The notes: generated by a model not told the origin, from the sequence alone. Positions 12,778 through 20,537 are shown, counted from the first letter of the stretch. The stretch is DNA of 64,000 nt from Marinobacterium nitratireducens (GCF_014645375.1 NZ_BMLT01000002.1:446982-510981); one strand, 5' to 3'. A program made the numbers and translations.

Positions 12778-12855
12778 GTAGGAGCTCGCTCCGCGAGCGA
12801 ACCGAAGATTGGCAGCGTGCTGCAAGGCTGTTCGCCCACAGAGTGGGCTCCTACG
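12778..12855. repeat. REPIN-like pair of inverted GTAGGAGC elements
   Basis: GTAGGAGCTCGCTCCGCGAG at the left end faces a right end of TTCGCCCACAGAGTGGGCTCCTAC, so two REP-like units lie in opposite orientation. A further half unit (GTGGGAGCTGCGCC) follows at about 12866. The GTAGGAGC head resembles the REP family of pseudomonads and is shared with the array at 38978-39200. Confidence 0.7.
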
Positions 12856-12937
12856 TTCGCTGCGTGGGAGCTGCGCCCTGCGGCGAAGGAGTTTTGAGTT
12901 AACAGTTGACAGCTAACAGCCGGCAATAACAGTGATT

Positions 12938-12986
12938 CACGCCTCACGCCTCACGCCTCACGCCTCACGCCTCACGCCTCACGCCT
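12938..12986. repeat. Heptamer array, CACGCCT x7
   Basis: Seven perfect tandem copies of CACGCCT occupy exactly 49 bases. The same ACGCCT core recurs in the heptamer arrays at 13426-13467 and, on the other strand, 21603-21623. No open frame uses it. Confidence 0.97.
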
Positions 12987-13016
12987 CCCCTTGCATTGGC
13001 TTCTGCAATGCAAGGA

Positions 13017-13037
13017 TTTCCGCCATCCCTGGCGGTC
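13017..13037. repeat. 21-bp inverted repeat, left copy
   Basis: This 21-base sequence, itself palindromic around CCGCCATCCCTGGCGG, is found as an exact reverse complement at 13660-13680. The two copies bracket the small gene at 13151-13351. Confidence 0.85.
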
Positions 13038-13099
13038 ACGCCCTTACGATAGCCAATAACTAACACCACTATACATTCAATATATTTCTCGCTAAAAAC

Positions 13100-13118
13100 G
13101 ATAACGCCTATCATTTGC
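13100..13118. promoter_or_regulatory. Possible Fur-like box before the DUF2061-type gene
   Basis: GATAACGCCTATCATTTGC matches 13 of 19 positions of the Fur consensus GATAATGATAATCATTATC and lies 32 bases upstream of the ATG. A second small palindrome, TTGCAT-AA-ATGCAA, overlaps its right side (13115-13128). Binding is a guess from the match alone. Confidence 0.3.
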
Positions 13119-13150
13119 ATAAATGCAAGCGCAGACATGAGGAGGCGGCC

Positions 13151-13351
13151 ATGTTGAAAACACTGAGTTTCGCACTGATGCACTTCAGCATCGCCTTCGC
13201 CGTCGCCTGGTTGCTGACCGGCGATATCCTGATCGGCGGTACCCTCGCGCTGGTGGAACCGGCGGTCAACAGCGTGGCGTATTTCTTCCACGAGAAACTG
13301 TGGAGCCGCAAGCGCGTGGCGCAGGCTCCGGATGCAGTGGTTCGGGTCTGA
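13151..13351 (+). CDS. DUF2061-like small membrane protein
   Basis: This is a 66-residue protein with two hydrophobic segments (about 3-22 and 25-45) and a basic C-terminus, including HEKLWSRKR. The segment LVEPAVNSVAYFFHEKLW is the hallmark of the DUF2061 family of predicted inner-membrane proteins, whose function is not known. ATG 13151 is preferred over an upstream ATG because of a strong GAGGAGG ribosome site 7 bases before it. The gene stands alone, with repeats on both sides and a possible Fur-like box upstream. Confidence 0.82.
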   Translation: MLKTLSFALMHFSIAFAVAWLLTGDILIGGTLALVEPAVNSVAYFFHEKLWSRKRVAQAPDAVVRV

Positions 13352-13352
13352 C

Positions 13353-13427
13353 GTAGGGTGCCGGTGAGCAACGAGAACCGCACCGTGTCAAAACCGGTGC
13401 GGTTCACTACGTTCACCGGCACCCTAC
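13353..13427. repeat. Long palindromic element, GTAGGGTGC family (copy 1)
   Basis: GTAGGGTGCCGGTGA at the left end pairs with TCACCGGCACCCTAC at the right end, with an inner GAACCGCACC/GGTGCGGTTC pair. It starts two bases after the stop of the DUF2061-like gene. It is related to elements at 25254-25324 and 29733-29815 and could fold as a terminator-like hairpin. Confidence 0.85.
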
Positions 13428-13467
13428 GCCTGACGCCTGACGCCTGACGCCTGACGCCTGACGCCTT
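13426..13467. repeat. Heptamer array, ACGCCTG x5 plus ACGCCTT
   Basis: Five tandem ACGCCTG units are followed by one ACGCCTT unit, directly abutting the palindrome at 13353-13427. It is a variant of the CACGCCT array at 12938-12986. Confidence 0.95.
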
Positions 13468-13470
13468 TCC

Positions 13471-13741
13471 GTACATCCTGTACCTAAACCCCGCTCCAGT
13501 CGTTTTAGGCTCCGCTGCGTTCTGAAGCACGCCGCTCCTCGGCTTTGGCATCCTGCGTCGCTCTACCTCCTGCGTCCCTGCAGTCGTGCGCATGAAGGCC
13601 ATGGATGGCCTGAAGCCAGTTATTGCAGCAGCAAATAACTGCCCATGCGCCCGCGGGATGACCGCCAGGGATGGCGGAAACGCCATTTTTGCAGGAGCAA
13701 AAAATGGTGACCGTACATCCTGTACATAAACCCCGCTCCAG
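13471..13741. repeat. Composite repeat bounded by 29-bp direct repeats
   Basis: A 29-base sequence beginning GTACATCCTGTAC and ending CCCCGCTCCAG occurs at 13471-13499 and again at 13713-13741 with one mismatch. Inside lie a 35-base module (13522-13556) whose reverse complement recurs at 29642-29676 with two mismatches, and the right copy of the 21-bp inverted repeat (13660-13680). No coding potential is seen. Confidence 0.8.
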
Positions 13742-13779
13742 CACATCCTGTGCTCGCGGGATAAATACGTCCATGTATA

Positions 13780-13804
13780 AAAAAACAGCCCCGGATGGGG
13801 CTGC
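13780..13804 (-). terminator. Intrinsic terminator of putP
   Basis: On the minus strand CAGCCCC (13804-13798) pairs with GGGGCTG (13793-13787) around a four-base loop, followed by seven T residues. It lies about 55 bases after the putP stop. Confidence 0.9.
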
Positions 13805-13858
13805 AAAGGTTGAGAGACAGTCTGTGCCCGGTCCGGTCGGACGGGCGGGATGCGGATG

Positions 13859-15349
13859 TCAGAGCTTGCTGCGGTAGCTGTCGAAGCGGGCCTGTACGGT
13901 GGCGGGCGGGGCCGCAGTCGCCAGGGACGCGATGACGATGGCGATGGTCGCGAAGATCACGCCGGGCACGATTTCGTAGAGGTCGTAGATGCCGCCGGAG
14001 ACCTGCTTCCACAGCACGACGGTGATGCCGCCGACCAGGATGCCGGCCAGGGCGCCGTTACGGTTCATGCGCTTCCAGTACAGCGCCAGGATCAGGGTCG
14101 GGCCGAAGGCGGCGCCGAAGCCGGCCCAGGCGTAGGAGACCAGGCCCAGGACCGTACTGTCGGGATTCATTGCCAGCATCAGTGCGACAATCGAGAGGCC
14201 GATGACGGCAATCCGTCCGACCATGACGATTTCCTTCTGCGAGGCGTCTTTGCGCAGCAGCTGACGGTAGAAGTCCTCGGCCAGCGCAGATGAGGATACC
14301 AGCAGCTGGGAGTCGGCGGTGCTCATGATAGCGGCGAGAATGGCCGCCAGCAGGATACCGGCGACGATCGGGTTGAACAGGGCGTTGACCAGAACCATGA
14401 AGATGGTTTCGCCATCGCCGAGGGAGCCGCCCAGCTTGCTGTCGACATAGATGATGCCGGCCAGGCCCACGAGGAAGGCGCCGGCCATCGACAGGCCAGA
14501 CCAGATCACCGCGATACGGCGCGCCGTCGGCACGTCATTGTTGCCGCGGATGCCCTTGAAACGCGCCAGAATGTGCGGCTGGCCGAAGTAGCCGAGCCCC
14601 CATGCCGCCAGTGAGACGATGGCGATCCAGGTCAGCGGTTGTCCGTTGACATCGCGCCAGATGGTCAGCAGCTCGGGGTTCTTGGCTTCCAGGGCACCGA
14701 ACAGTTCGCCGATCCCGCCATCGACCTGCATCGCGATGATGGGCACGATGACCAGCGCTGCGGCCATCAGCAGGCCCTGTACCAGGTCCGTCCAGGACAC
14801 CGCCAGAAAGCCGCCGAACAGGGTGTAGGACACGACCGCCAGGGTGCCGACGATTACGGCTATGCTGTAGTCCAGCCCGAACACGGTCTCGAACAGTTTG
14901 CCGCCGGCAACGAGGCCTGAGCTGGTGTAGAACAGGAAAAACAGCAGGATGAAAAAGGCCGAGATCACCTGCAGCAGCTTGCTGGCGTCTTCGAAGCGGT
15001 TGGCGAAGAACTCGGGCAGGGTCAGCGAGTTGTCGGCCTCGTAGCTGTAGGTGCGCAGTCGCTTGGCGACCAGCAGCCAGTTGAGCCAGGTGCCGAGCAA
15101 CAAGCCGCCGCCGAGCCAGATCGCCTCCATGCCGGAGGCGAAGGCGTAGCCGGGCAGGCCCAGTAGCAGCCAGCCGCTCATGTCCGAGGCGCCTGCTGAA
15201 AGCGCCGCGGGCCAGGGGCCGAGAGAGCGGCCTCCGAGGAAGTAGTCGGACGAGTTCGAGGTACGCCGGTAGGCGTAGACACCGATCGCCAGCATGACGG
15301 CGAGATAGACGATAAAAGTGCCGATTATGGCTGCGGAGTTTTCGATCAT
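13859..15349 (-). CDS. putP: Sodium/proline symporter
   Basis: This 496-residue inner-membrane protein with about 13 transmembrane segments belongs to the sodium:solute symporter family and imports proline with sodium. Characteristic segments are SLPEFFANRF (SLTLPEFFANRF) in the third helix region, GGFLAVSWTDLVQG, and GFGAAFGPTLILALYW near the C-terminus. Its length matches E. coli PutP (502). It is on the same strand as, and downstream of, putA and its partner gene, 112 bases after the latter with a hairpin between, so it may have its own promoter. Confidence 0.95.
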   Translation of the reverse strand: MIENSAAIIGTFIVYLAVMLAIGVYAYRRTSNSSDYFLGGRSLGPWPAALSAGASDMSGWLLLGLPGYAFASGMEAIWLGGGLLLGTWLNWLLVAKRLRTYSYEADNSLTLPEFFANRFEDASKLLQVISAFFILLFFLFYTSSGLVAGGKLFETVFGLDYSIAVIVGTLAVVSYTLFGGFLAVSWTDLVQGLLMAAALVIVPIIAMQVDGGIGELFGALEAKNPELLTIWRDVNGQPLTWIAIVSLAAWGLGYFGQPHILARFKGIRGNNDVPTARRIAVIWSGLSMAGAFLVGLAGIIYVDSKLGGSLGDGETIFMVLVNALFNPIVAGILLAAILAAIMSTADSQLLVSSSALAEDFYRQLLRKDASQKEIVMVGRIAVIGLSIVALMLAMNPDSTVLGLVSYAWAGFGAAFGPTLILALYWKRMNRNGALAGILVGGITVVLWKQVSGGIYDLYEIVPGVIFATIAIVIASLATAAPPATVQARFDSYRSKL

Positions 15350-15431
15350 AAAGTTGAGCCTCTGTGATTGAGTGCCTTAACAGGCTTTTATTATTTTGGT
15401 TTCCGGATTGGCAATGGCGGAAAGGCAGACA

Positions 15432-15449
15432 GCCCCGTTTCCACGGGGC
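15432..15449 (-). terminator. Hairpin after the putA operon
   Basis: GCCCCGT and ACGGGGC pair perfectly around a four-base loop, 12 bases after the stop of the 233-aa gene. The following minus-strand sequence (TGTCTGCCTTTCC) is only weakly T-rich. Confidence 0.55.
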
Positions 15450-15461
15450 CGTCGAGGACCG

Positions 15462-16163
15462 TCATTCGGCCTTGCCACCGAGCTCCAGCAGGGTTGCATT
15501 GCCACCTACGGCGGTGGTGTTGGTGGTACGCACGCGTTCGGTGATGAACCTTGCCAGGTAGTGCTCGCTGCCGATCGTCGGCAGCTGCCCGGTATCGGTT
15601 TCGGCGATCAGCTGTACCAGAACGCCGTCGCGCTCGCTGAGCTGACGGTTGAGCGCGCGTGCGTTGGCATCGCTGCCGACGAGGGCGAAGGCGGCGATGG
15701 ACGGGCAGGTCGCGAGTTCTGTCAGGCTGCGGTCCTCGATCAGCTGCACTACCGCCGCCGGGCAGCTGCCGGCGACCAGCAGGCGCACCAGGTAGCGACA
15801 GAAGCCGGTATGGGAGGCGGCGGGCGCCAGCAATACCACGTTGCCGCTGATCAGCGCCGCGATCAGCTGACCCAGGATCGCCACTTCAGTGGCGCTCTCT
15901 TCGGACGCGGCGATCACCAGGCCGCGACCGGAGGTGAACAGCACGTTTGACTCTCCGGTCGGCCCCGGCAGTTCCAGCTCGTCGCCTAGCAGGCGCAGGG
16001 CCTGATCGATCTGCCAGCGCGCGATGCGCGCCTGGTCGTCACTCAACTGGCTGGCGAAATGCCGCAGCAGCGGGGCGCGACCGTCAACGCCAAGAGCGTT
16101 CCAGCCTTCCCAGGCATCGAGCGCGGCCTGGACGGGAATGTCGAATGTGTTCGCTTGGGACAT
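15462..16163 (-). CDS. Separate PutA C-terminal ALDH-superfamily-like module
   Basis: This 233-residue protein has no catalytic cysteine region of an aldehyde dehydrogenase but looks like the non-catalytic ALDH-superfamily domain found at the C-terminus of long PutA proteins. Its last residues, RTTNTTAVGGNATLLEL, correspond to the conserved C-terminal motif (VNTTAAGGNASLM-like in E. coli PutA) that closes the substrate tunnel. It begins 13 bases after putA with its own GGAGG site and ATG, so it is translated as a separate chain. The neighbouring PutA ends just before the place where this motif would normally sit. The inference is that the two chains assemble into one proline-oxidising complex. 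Confidence 0.8.
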   Translation of the reverse strand: MSQANTFDIPVQAALDAWEGWNALGVDGRAPLLRHFASQLSDDQARIARWQIDQALRLLGDELELPGPTGESNVLFTSGRGLVIAASEESATEVAILGQLIAALISGNVVLLAPAASHTGFCRYLVRLLVAGSCPAAVVQLIEDRSLTELATCPSIAAFALVGSDANARALNRQLSERDGVLVQLIAETDTGQLPTIGSEHYLARFITERVRTTNTTAVGGNATLLELGGKAE

Positions 16164-16176
16164 GGTATACCTCCGG

Positions 16177-19100
16177 TCAGATCGTCACTTCATGGGCAAA
16201 GCGCGGCAGGTAACGCGGGCCGCCGGCTTTCGGTCCGGTGCCGGACAGGCCCTGGCCGCCGAACGGCTGAACGCCCACTACCGCACCGACCTGGTCGCGG
16301 TTGATATAGGTGTTGCCGACCCGCACGCGGCGGGCGATATGGCGGGTGGTCTCCTCGTTGCGGCTGTGGACGCCCAGGGTCAGGCCATAGCCGGTGGCGT
16401 TGATGGCATCGATGACCTTGTCCAGTTCGGATGCCTTGTAGCGCACCAGGTGCAGGATGGGGCCGAACTGTTCGCGCTCGAGCTGGGCGATGGAGTCGAT
16501 CTCGAACGCCGTCGGTGCCACGAAGGTCCCCTCGGAGGCGTCGGGCGGCAGCGGTGTCTGGGCCACGAGGCGGGCACTGCGTTTCATCTTTTCGATATGG
16601 TTCAGCAGGCCCTGCTGGGCTTCGCGATCGATCACCGGACCGACGTCGGTGCTGTGCAGACTGGGATCGCCGACCACCTGCTCCTGCATGGCACCGCGCA
16701 GCATTTCGACGATGCGATCGGCGACGTCTTCCTGGACGTAGAGCACGCGTAACGCCGAGCAGCGCTGTCCGGCGGAGGCGAAGGCCGAGCGCAGGACGTC
16801 GCGCACGACCTGTTCCGGCAGTGAAGTGGAGTCGATGATCATGGCGTTCTGGCCGCCGGTTTCAGCGATCAGCGGCACTATGCCGCTGTCGCGATGGGCC
16901 AGTGCGCGGTTGATCAGTTGCGCAGTCTCGGTGGAGCCGGTGAAGGCGACGCCCGCGATCCGGCTGTCGGCGGTCAGCGGTGCGCCGACGGTGGCGCCGT
17001 CGCCCGGCAGCAGGGCCAGCGCATTGGCCGGAATACCGGCTTGCAGCGCCAGCTGCACTGCGCGCCAGGCGATCAGACTGGTCTGTTCGGCGGGCTTGGC
17101 GATAACGCTGTTGCCGGCGACCAGGGCGGCGCTCACCTGTCCGAGGAAGATCGCCAGCGGGAAGTTCCAGGGACTGATGCAGGCGAAAACGCCGCGGCCT
17201 TCCAGACGGTAGCGGCGCTCGGCGCCGTCGAAGCCGGTGCAGAGCTGCACCTGGCCCAGGTTTTCGCAGGCCTGGATGGCGTAGTAACGACAGAAGTCCA
17301 CAGCTTCACGGACCTCGTCGATGCTGTCCTGAATGGTCTTGCCGGCCTCGAGATGGCAGAGCGCAACCAGCTCCTCGAGGTTTTCCTCCAGCAGGTCCGC
17401 CAGGCGCTGCAGGCAGGCGGCGCGTTCTTGCACCGGCGTGGCGTTCCAGCCGGCAAAACCCTCGCCGACCAGGTCCAGCGCTTCGGACACTTCCTCGCGA
17501 CCGGCCCAGTGCACGCTGCCGGCCCTGATGCTGCGGTTCTGGGGGGCGAGCACGTCGCGGGCGTCGCCGCACCGGCGCTGCCGGCCGCCGATGATGGGGC
17601 CGCCGTGCCACTGCTGCTGCATGAAGCCTTCGACAGCGGCATGGAACGGCTGCCACTCGCACTCGATCTCGGTATTGGGAGCGAGAGAGTTGCGGCGCTC
17701 GGCGCCGTATATCGCTTCGGGCAGCGGAATATGCGGATTGGACAGCGAGGCGCGGCTCTTCAGGGTCTCGACCGGGTGGTGCACCAGGTCGGCGATAGGG
17801 TGACGGGCGTCGACCAGGCGGTGCACGAAGGAACTGTTGGCGCCGTTCTCGAGCAGTCGGCGCACCAGGTACGGCAGCAGGTCCTTGTGGCTGCCGACCG
17901 GGGCGTAGATGCGTACGTTCACCGACTGATGCTTCAGCACGGTGTTGTAGAGGGCGTCGCCCATGCCGTGAAGGCGCTGGAACTCGAAACCACTGTGCTG
18001 CGCCATCGCCATCACCGCCGCGACGGTGTGGGCGTTGTGGCTGGCGAACTGCGGATAGATCTTGCCGCGCACCGGCTGGCTCAGCAGGAAACGGGCGCAG
18101 GCCAGATAGGAGGTGTCGGTTGCCTCCTTGCGGGTGTAGACCGGGTAGCCCCGAAACCCGTGTTGCTGACACAGCTTGATCTCGGCATCCCAGTAGGCGC
18201 CCTTGACCAGCCGCACCGGAATGCGGTCGCCCTGCTCGCCGGCCAGTGCCGCGAGCCAGGCCAGTACCGGCAGTGCGCGCTTGGAGTACGCCTGCACCAC
18301 CAGGCCGAAGTTGCCCCAGCCCTGGCAGGCCGGATCGCGGTAGAGCGCTTCGAACAGTTCCAGCGACAGTTCCAGGCGGTCCGCTTCCTCGGCGTCGACG
18401 GTGATACCGACGTCCAGCGCGCGGGCTTTTTCGATCAGCTGCAGCACCCGGTCGCGCAGCTCGGTCAGCACGCGGGCCTTCTGGCCCACTTCGTAGCGCG
18501 GGTGCAGCGCGGACAGCTTGATCGAGATGGTGGGCCTGGGGGCCTTGCCGCTGCCGTAGTTGTCCCTGCCGACGGATTCGATGGCGCTCAGGTAGTCGTT
18601 GAAGTACTTGTCGGCGTCGCGTGATGTCAACGCGGCTTCGCCCAGCATGTCGAAGGAATAGGTATAGCCGAGGTCGCGGTACTTGCGGCCGCGCTTGAGC
18701 GCCTCGCCGATGTTGCGTCCGAGCACGAACTGGTGACCCATGATCTTCATGGCCTGATACATGGCCTTACGGATCACCGGTTCGGAAAACTTGTTGACCA
18801 GTCGGTTGATGACGTTGGACGGGGTGCCATCGTCCTTTTCGTCCATGGCGACCACTTTGCCGGTCAGCAGCAGGCCCCAGGTCGAGGCGTTGACGAACAG
18901 GGAGTCGGAATTCTTCAGGTGGGTCTTCCAGTCGGCGACGCTGAGCTTGTCGCGGATCAGGGCGTCGGCGGTGTCGGCGTCCGGTATGCGCATCAGCGCC
19001 TCGGCCAGGCACATCAGCAGAATGCCTTCGCGGGTATCGAGACTGTACTCCAGCAGCAGCGCGTCGATCATGTGAATGGCGCCGTCGTCGGCGCGTACCT

Positions 19101-19287
19101 GCTCGATCAGCGTGGTGGCGCTGCGGGTGCTGGTCTTGAGCTCTTCGCTGCCGGGTTCGGCCAGCGGCAGCAGTTCACGCAGCCAACGGTCTTCGTCGAT
19201 GCTGTAAAGCGGCGATATCTCCGTCCAGATCTCCGCCGGTTTGCGGGAGACGAAGTCCGGGTTTAGCACATCAGTAGCTTTGAACAT
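16177..19287 (-). CDS. putA: Bifunctional proline dehydrogenase / glutamate-semialdehyde dehydrogenase
   Basis: This 1,036-residue enzyme oxidises proline to glutamate in two steps. The N-terminal half is the FAD proline dehydrogenase barrel (about 80-500; VRLVKGAYWDAEIK, FASHNAHT, RIYAPVGSHKDLLPYLVRR). The C-terminal half is the NAD P5C dehydrogenase (about 560-1030) with catalytic Cys in SAGQRCSALR and Glu/Asn region AETGGQNAMI. No N-terminal ribbon-helix-helix domain is present, so it is not an autorepressor. It stops at RFAHEVTI, without the usual C-terminal GGNAS motif, which is instead supplied by the next gene. An AGAGG site precedes ATG 19287. Confidence 0.96.
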   Translation of the reverse strand: MFKATDVLNPDFVSRKPAEIWTEISPLYSIDEDRWLRELLPLAEPGSEELKTSTRSATTLIEQVRADDGAIHMIDALLLEYSLDTREGILLMCLAEALMRIPDADTADALIRDKLSVADWKTHLKNSDSLFVNASTWGLLLTGKVVAMDEKDDGTPSNVINRLVNKFSEPVIRKAMYQAMKIMGHQFVLGRNIGEALKRGRKYRDLGYTYSFDMLGEAALTSRDADKYFNDYLSAIESVGRDNYGSGKAPRPTISIKLSALHPRYEVGQKARVLTELRDRVLQLIEKARALDVGITVDAEEADRLELSLELFEALYRDPACQGWGNFGLVVQAYSKRALPVLAWLAALAGEQGDRIPVRLVKGAYWDAEIKLCQQHGFRGYPVYTRKEATDTSYLACARFLLSQPVRGKIYPQFASHNAHTVAAVMAMAQHSGFEFQRLHGMGDALYNTVLKHQSVNVRIYAPVGSHKDLLPYLVRRLLENGANSSFVHRLVDARHPIADLVHHPVETLKSRASLSNPHIPLPEAIYGAERRNSLAPNTEIECEWQPFHAAVEGFMQQQWHGGPIIGGRQRRCGDARDVLAPQNRSIRAGSVHWAGREEVSEALDLVGEGFAGWNATPVQERAACLQRLADLLEENLEELVALCHLEAGKTIQDSIDEVREAVDFCRYYAIQACENLGQVQLCTGFDGAERRYRLEGRGVFACISPWNFPLAIFLGQVSAALVAGNSVIAKPAEQTSLIAWRAVQLALQAGIPANALALLPGDGATVGAPLTADSRIAGVAFTGSTETAQLINRALAHRDSGIVPLIAETGGQNAMIIDSTSLPEQVVRDVLRSAFASAGQRCSALRVLYVQEDVADRIVEMLRGAMQEQVVGDPSLHSTDVGPVIDREAQQGLLNHIEKMKRSARLVAQTPLPPDASEGTFVAPTAFEIDSIAQLEREQFGPILHLVRYKASELDKVIDAINATGYGLTLGVHSRNEETTRHIARRVRVGNTYINRDQVGAVVGVQPFGGQGLSGTGPKAGGPRYLPRFAHEVTI

Positions 19288-19543
19288 GTTCAGCGTACCT
19301 CTGGATTGAAGGACTTGTCCGTGATGCAGACAGCTTAGTGCATGGCTGAATCACGGACGCCGAAGGCGCTGTTGCCGGCCCCGGCAGCGGCTTGTCTGGA
19401 TCTTGTCTGGATCGTCCCGATCCGGAAGAAGGTCGTGCGGTGCTGGTGGCCGGATTTGCGCAATCCCCGAAGGGGGTGGCGCCGGTCGTATGCGATGGGG
19501 GGACACTTTAGTGACAGTTGTGCTGTCGGTCTTGCGGATAAAT
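19288..19543. other. putA upstream region
   Basis: This non-coding region lies between the regulator gene and putA, both on the minus strand. It holds the tandem 11-bp repeat at 19391-19412, described separately. No confident sigma-70 hexamers were seen for putA. Confidence 0.6.
19391..19412. promoter_or_regulatory. Tandem 11-bp direct repeat upstream of putA
   Basis: CTTGTCTGGAT occurs twice head to tail without a gap, about 104 bases upstream of the putA start. One 11-base unit is one helical turn, as expected for a protein contacting the same face twice. The AraC-type regulator encoded just upstream is the obvious candidate ligand. This is inference only. Confidence 0.5.
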
Positions 19544-19568
19544 CCGGAGTTTTTGTCGAATACTCCGG
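19544..19568 (-). terminator. Inverted repeat after the AraC-type regulator
   Basis: CCGGAGT (19544-19550) and ACTCCGG (19562-19568) form a 7-bp stem with an 11-base loop containing a run of A or T. On the minus strand it follows the regulator stop by about 20 bases and is followed by ATTTAT. It is a weak terminator candidate. Confidence 0.4.
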
Positions 19569-19576
19569 TCAGGGGC

Positions 19577-19588
19577 GGGGGGGGGGGG
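19577..19588. repeat. Twelve-base poly-G tract
   Basis: Twelve consecutive G residues on the plus strand (C on the minus strand) lie one base beyond the stop codon of the AraC-type regulator. Tracts of this length are prone to slippage, but here it falls outside the coding sequence. Confidence 0.9.
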
Positions 19589-19589
19589 C

Positions 19590-20366
19590 TCAGCGGCGGT
19601 CGGCGTCCAGCGCGGACTGCTGGCGAAAACGCGCCGGGGTGATGTCGAACCGACGGCGGAAGGCGTGGGTGAAGGCGCTCTGGTTGGCGAAGCCGCAGTG
19701 GTCGATGACCCGGGCGACGGGGTATCCCTGCTCCAGCAGCGCGCGGGCGCAGGTCAGGCGCTTCTCCAGCAGGTACTGGTGCGGCGTCACGCCGGTCTGG
19801 CGCTTGAACAGGTCGTGGAACTGACTGCTGCTGAGGCAGGCGACGCCGGCCAGGTGCGCGACGCTGATCTTGCGCTGCAGATTCAGCTCGATGAACTCGT
19901 CGATCAGCGTCATGTCCAGCAGTCCCGGCCTGCGGGCCGGAGTCTTGCGTGACAGGTGGTTTCCCAGCGAGCACAGCAGCAGATTGCTGCAGGAACGGGC
20001 CAGCATGGAGTCATCGGGAAACTGGCGGATCTCGCGGCTCACGGCGTTGGCGAGCACCTGCAGGTGGCTGTCCATACTGAAATAGCTGGCCTGGTCGAAG
20101 AGGCGGTCAAGACGTTCTCGTTCATCGCGCGAGGCCGCCATGCCGCTGGTCAGGTTGAGCACCAGGATGCTGTTGCGGCCGATACCGCAGAAGGCATGGG
20201 CGGTGGAGGCGGGCACCAGGCAGCCATTGCCGGGGCCGACGCGTTGCCCCAGCCCCTCGAGTTCGAAGGCGGTATCACCCTCCAGGCCCAGCACCAGCTG
20301 GTGGTGGCTGTGGTCGTGGGTGCTGGCGCTGTCGGGCAGTGTAAGGATATCGGCAGTCTTGAGCAT
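19590..20366 (-). CDS. AraC-family regulator, probable regulator of putA
   Basis: This 258-residue regulator has an N-terminal cupin-like ligand domain (HDHSHHQLVLGLEGDTAFEL, GNGCLVPASTAHAF) and a C-terminal AraC double helix-turn-helix (about 155-250; ISVAHLAGVACLSSSQFHDLF, YPVARVIDHCGFANQSAFTHAFRR in two parts). ATG 20366 is chosen because a promoter with TATAAT at 20424-20419 places the transcription start after the longer GTG start at 20417. In pseudomonads an AraC-type protein (PruR) activates proline catabolism, and this gene lies directly upstream of putA on the same strand. Control of putA is therefore likely but inferred. Confidence 0.85.
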   Translation of the reverse strand: MLKTADILTLPDSASTHDHSHHQLVLGLEGDTAFELEGLGQRVGPGNGCLVPASTAHAFCGIGRNSILVLNLTSGMAASRDERERLDRLFDQASYFSMDSHLQVLANAVSREIRQFPDDSMLARSCSNLLLCSLGNHLSRKTPARRPGLLDMTLIDEFIELNLQRKISVAHLAGVACLSSSQFHDLFKRQTGVTPHQYLLEKRLTCARALLEQGYPVARVIDHCGFANQSAFTHAFRRRFDITPARFRQQSALDADRR

Positions 20367-20418
20367 GCAGTCGGGTCGGGTGGGCTCGAGGTGGCCAGGG
20401 CTGGTCAACAAACACACT

Positions 20419-20446
20419 ATTATACCGGTGACCCGCCGGCCGACAA
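20419..20446 (-). promoter_or_regulatory. Promoter of the AraC-type regulator
   Basis: On the minus strand TTGTCG (20446-20441), a 16-base spacer and a perfect TATAAT (20424-20419) lie about 50 bases before ATG 20366. The position argues against use of the GTG at 20417 as a start. Confidence 0.65.
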
Positions 20447-20537
20447 CTCCCGGACGCGCCGCCGGGGGAGGCGCAATTATGCCGGGAAACGGCTAAAATG
20501 GCGCCGAACTTTTCTATGGCTAGGCGATGGCTGACTG

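Noticed and set aside
12694-12897. A 67-codon frame downstream of gltD
   Set aside because: It crosses a terminator-distal region made of two repeat families and has no ribosome site.
12938-12986. Heptamer array considered as a CRISPR or VNTR-coded peptide
   Set aside because: The seven-base units have no spacers and no open frame uses them, so this is not a CRISPR array.
16164-16179. Frameshift or sequencing error splitting putA
   Set aside because: The downstream gene has a perfect GGAGG site and ATG at proper spacing, and PutA ends at a clean domain boundary, so a true split is more likely. Resequencing would settle it.
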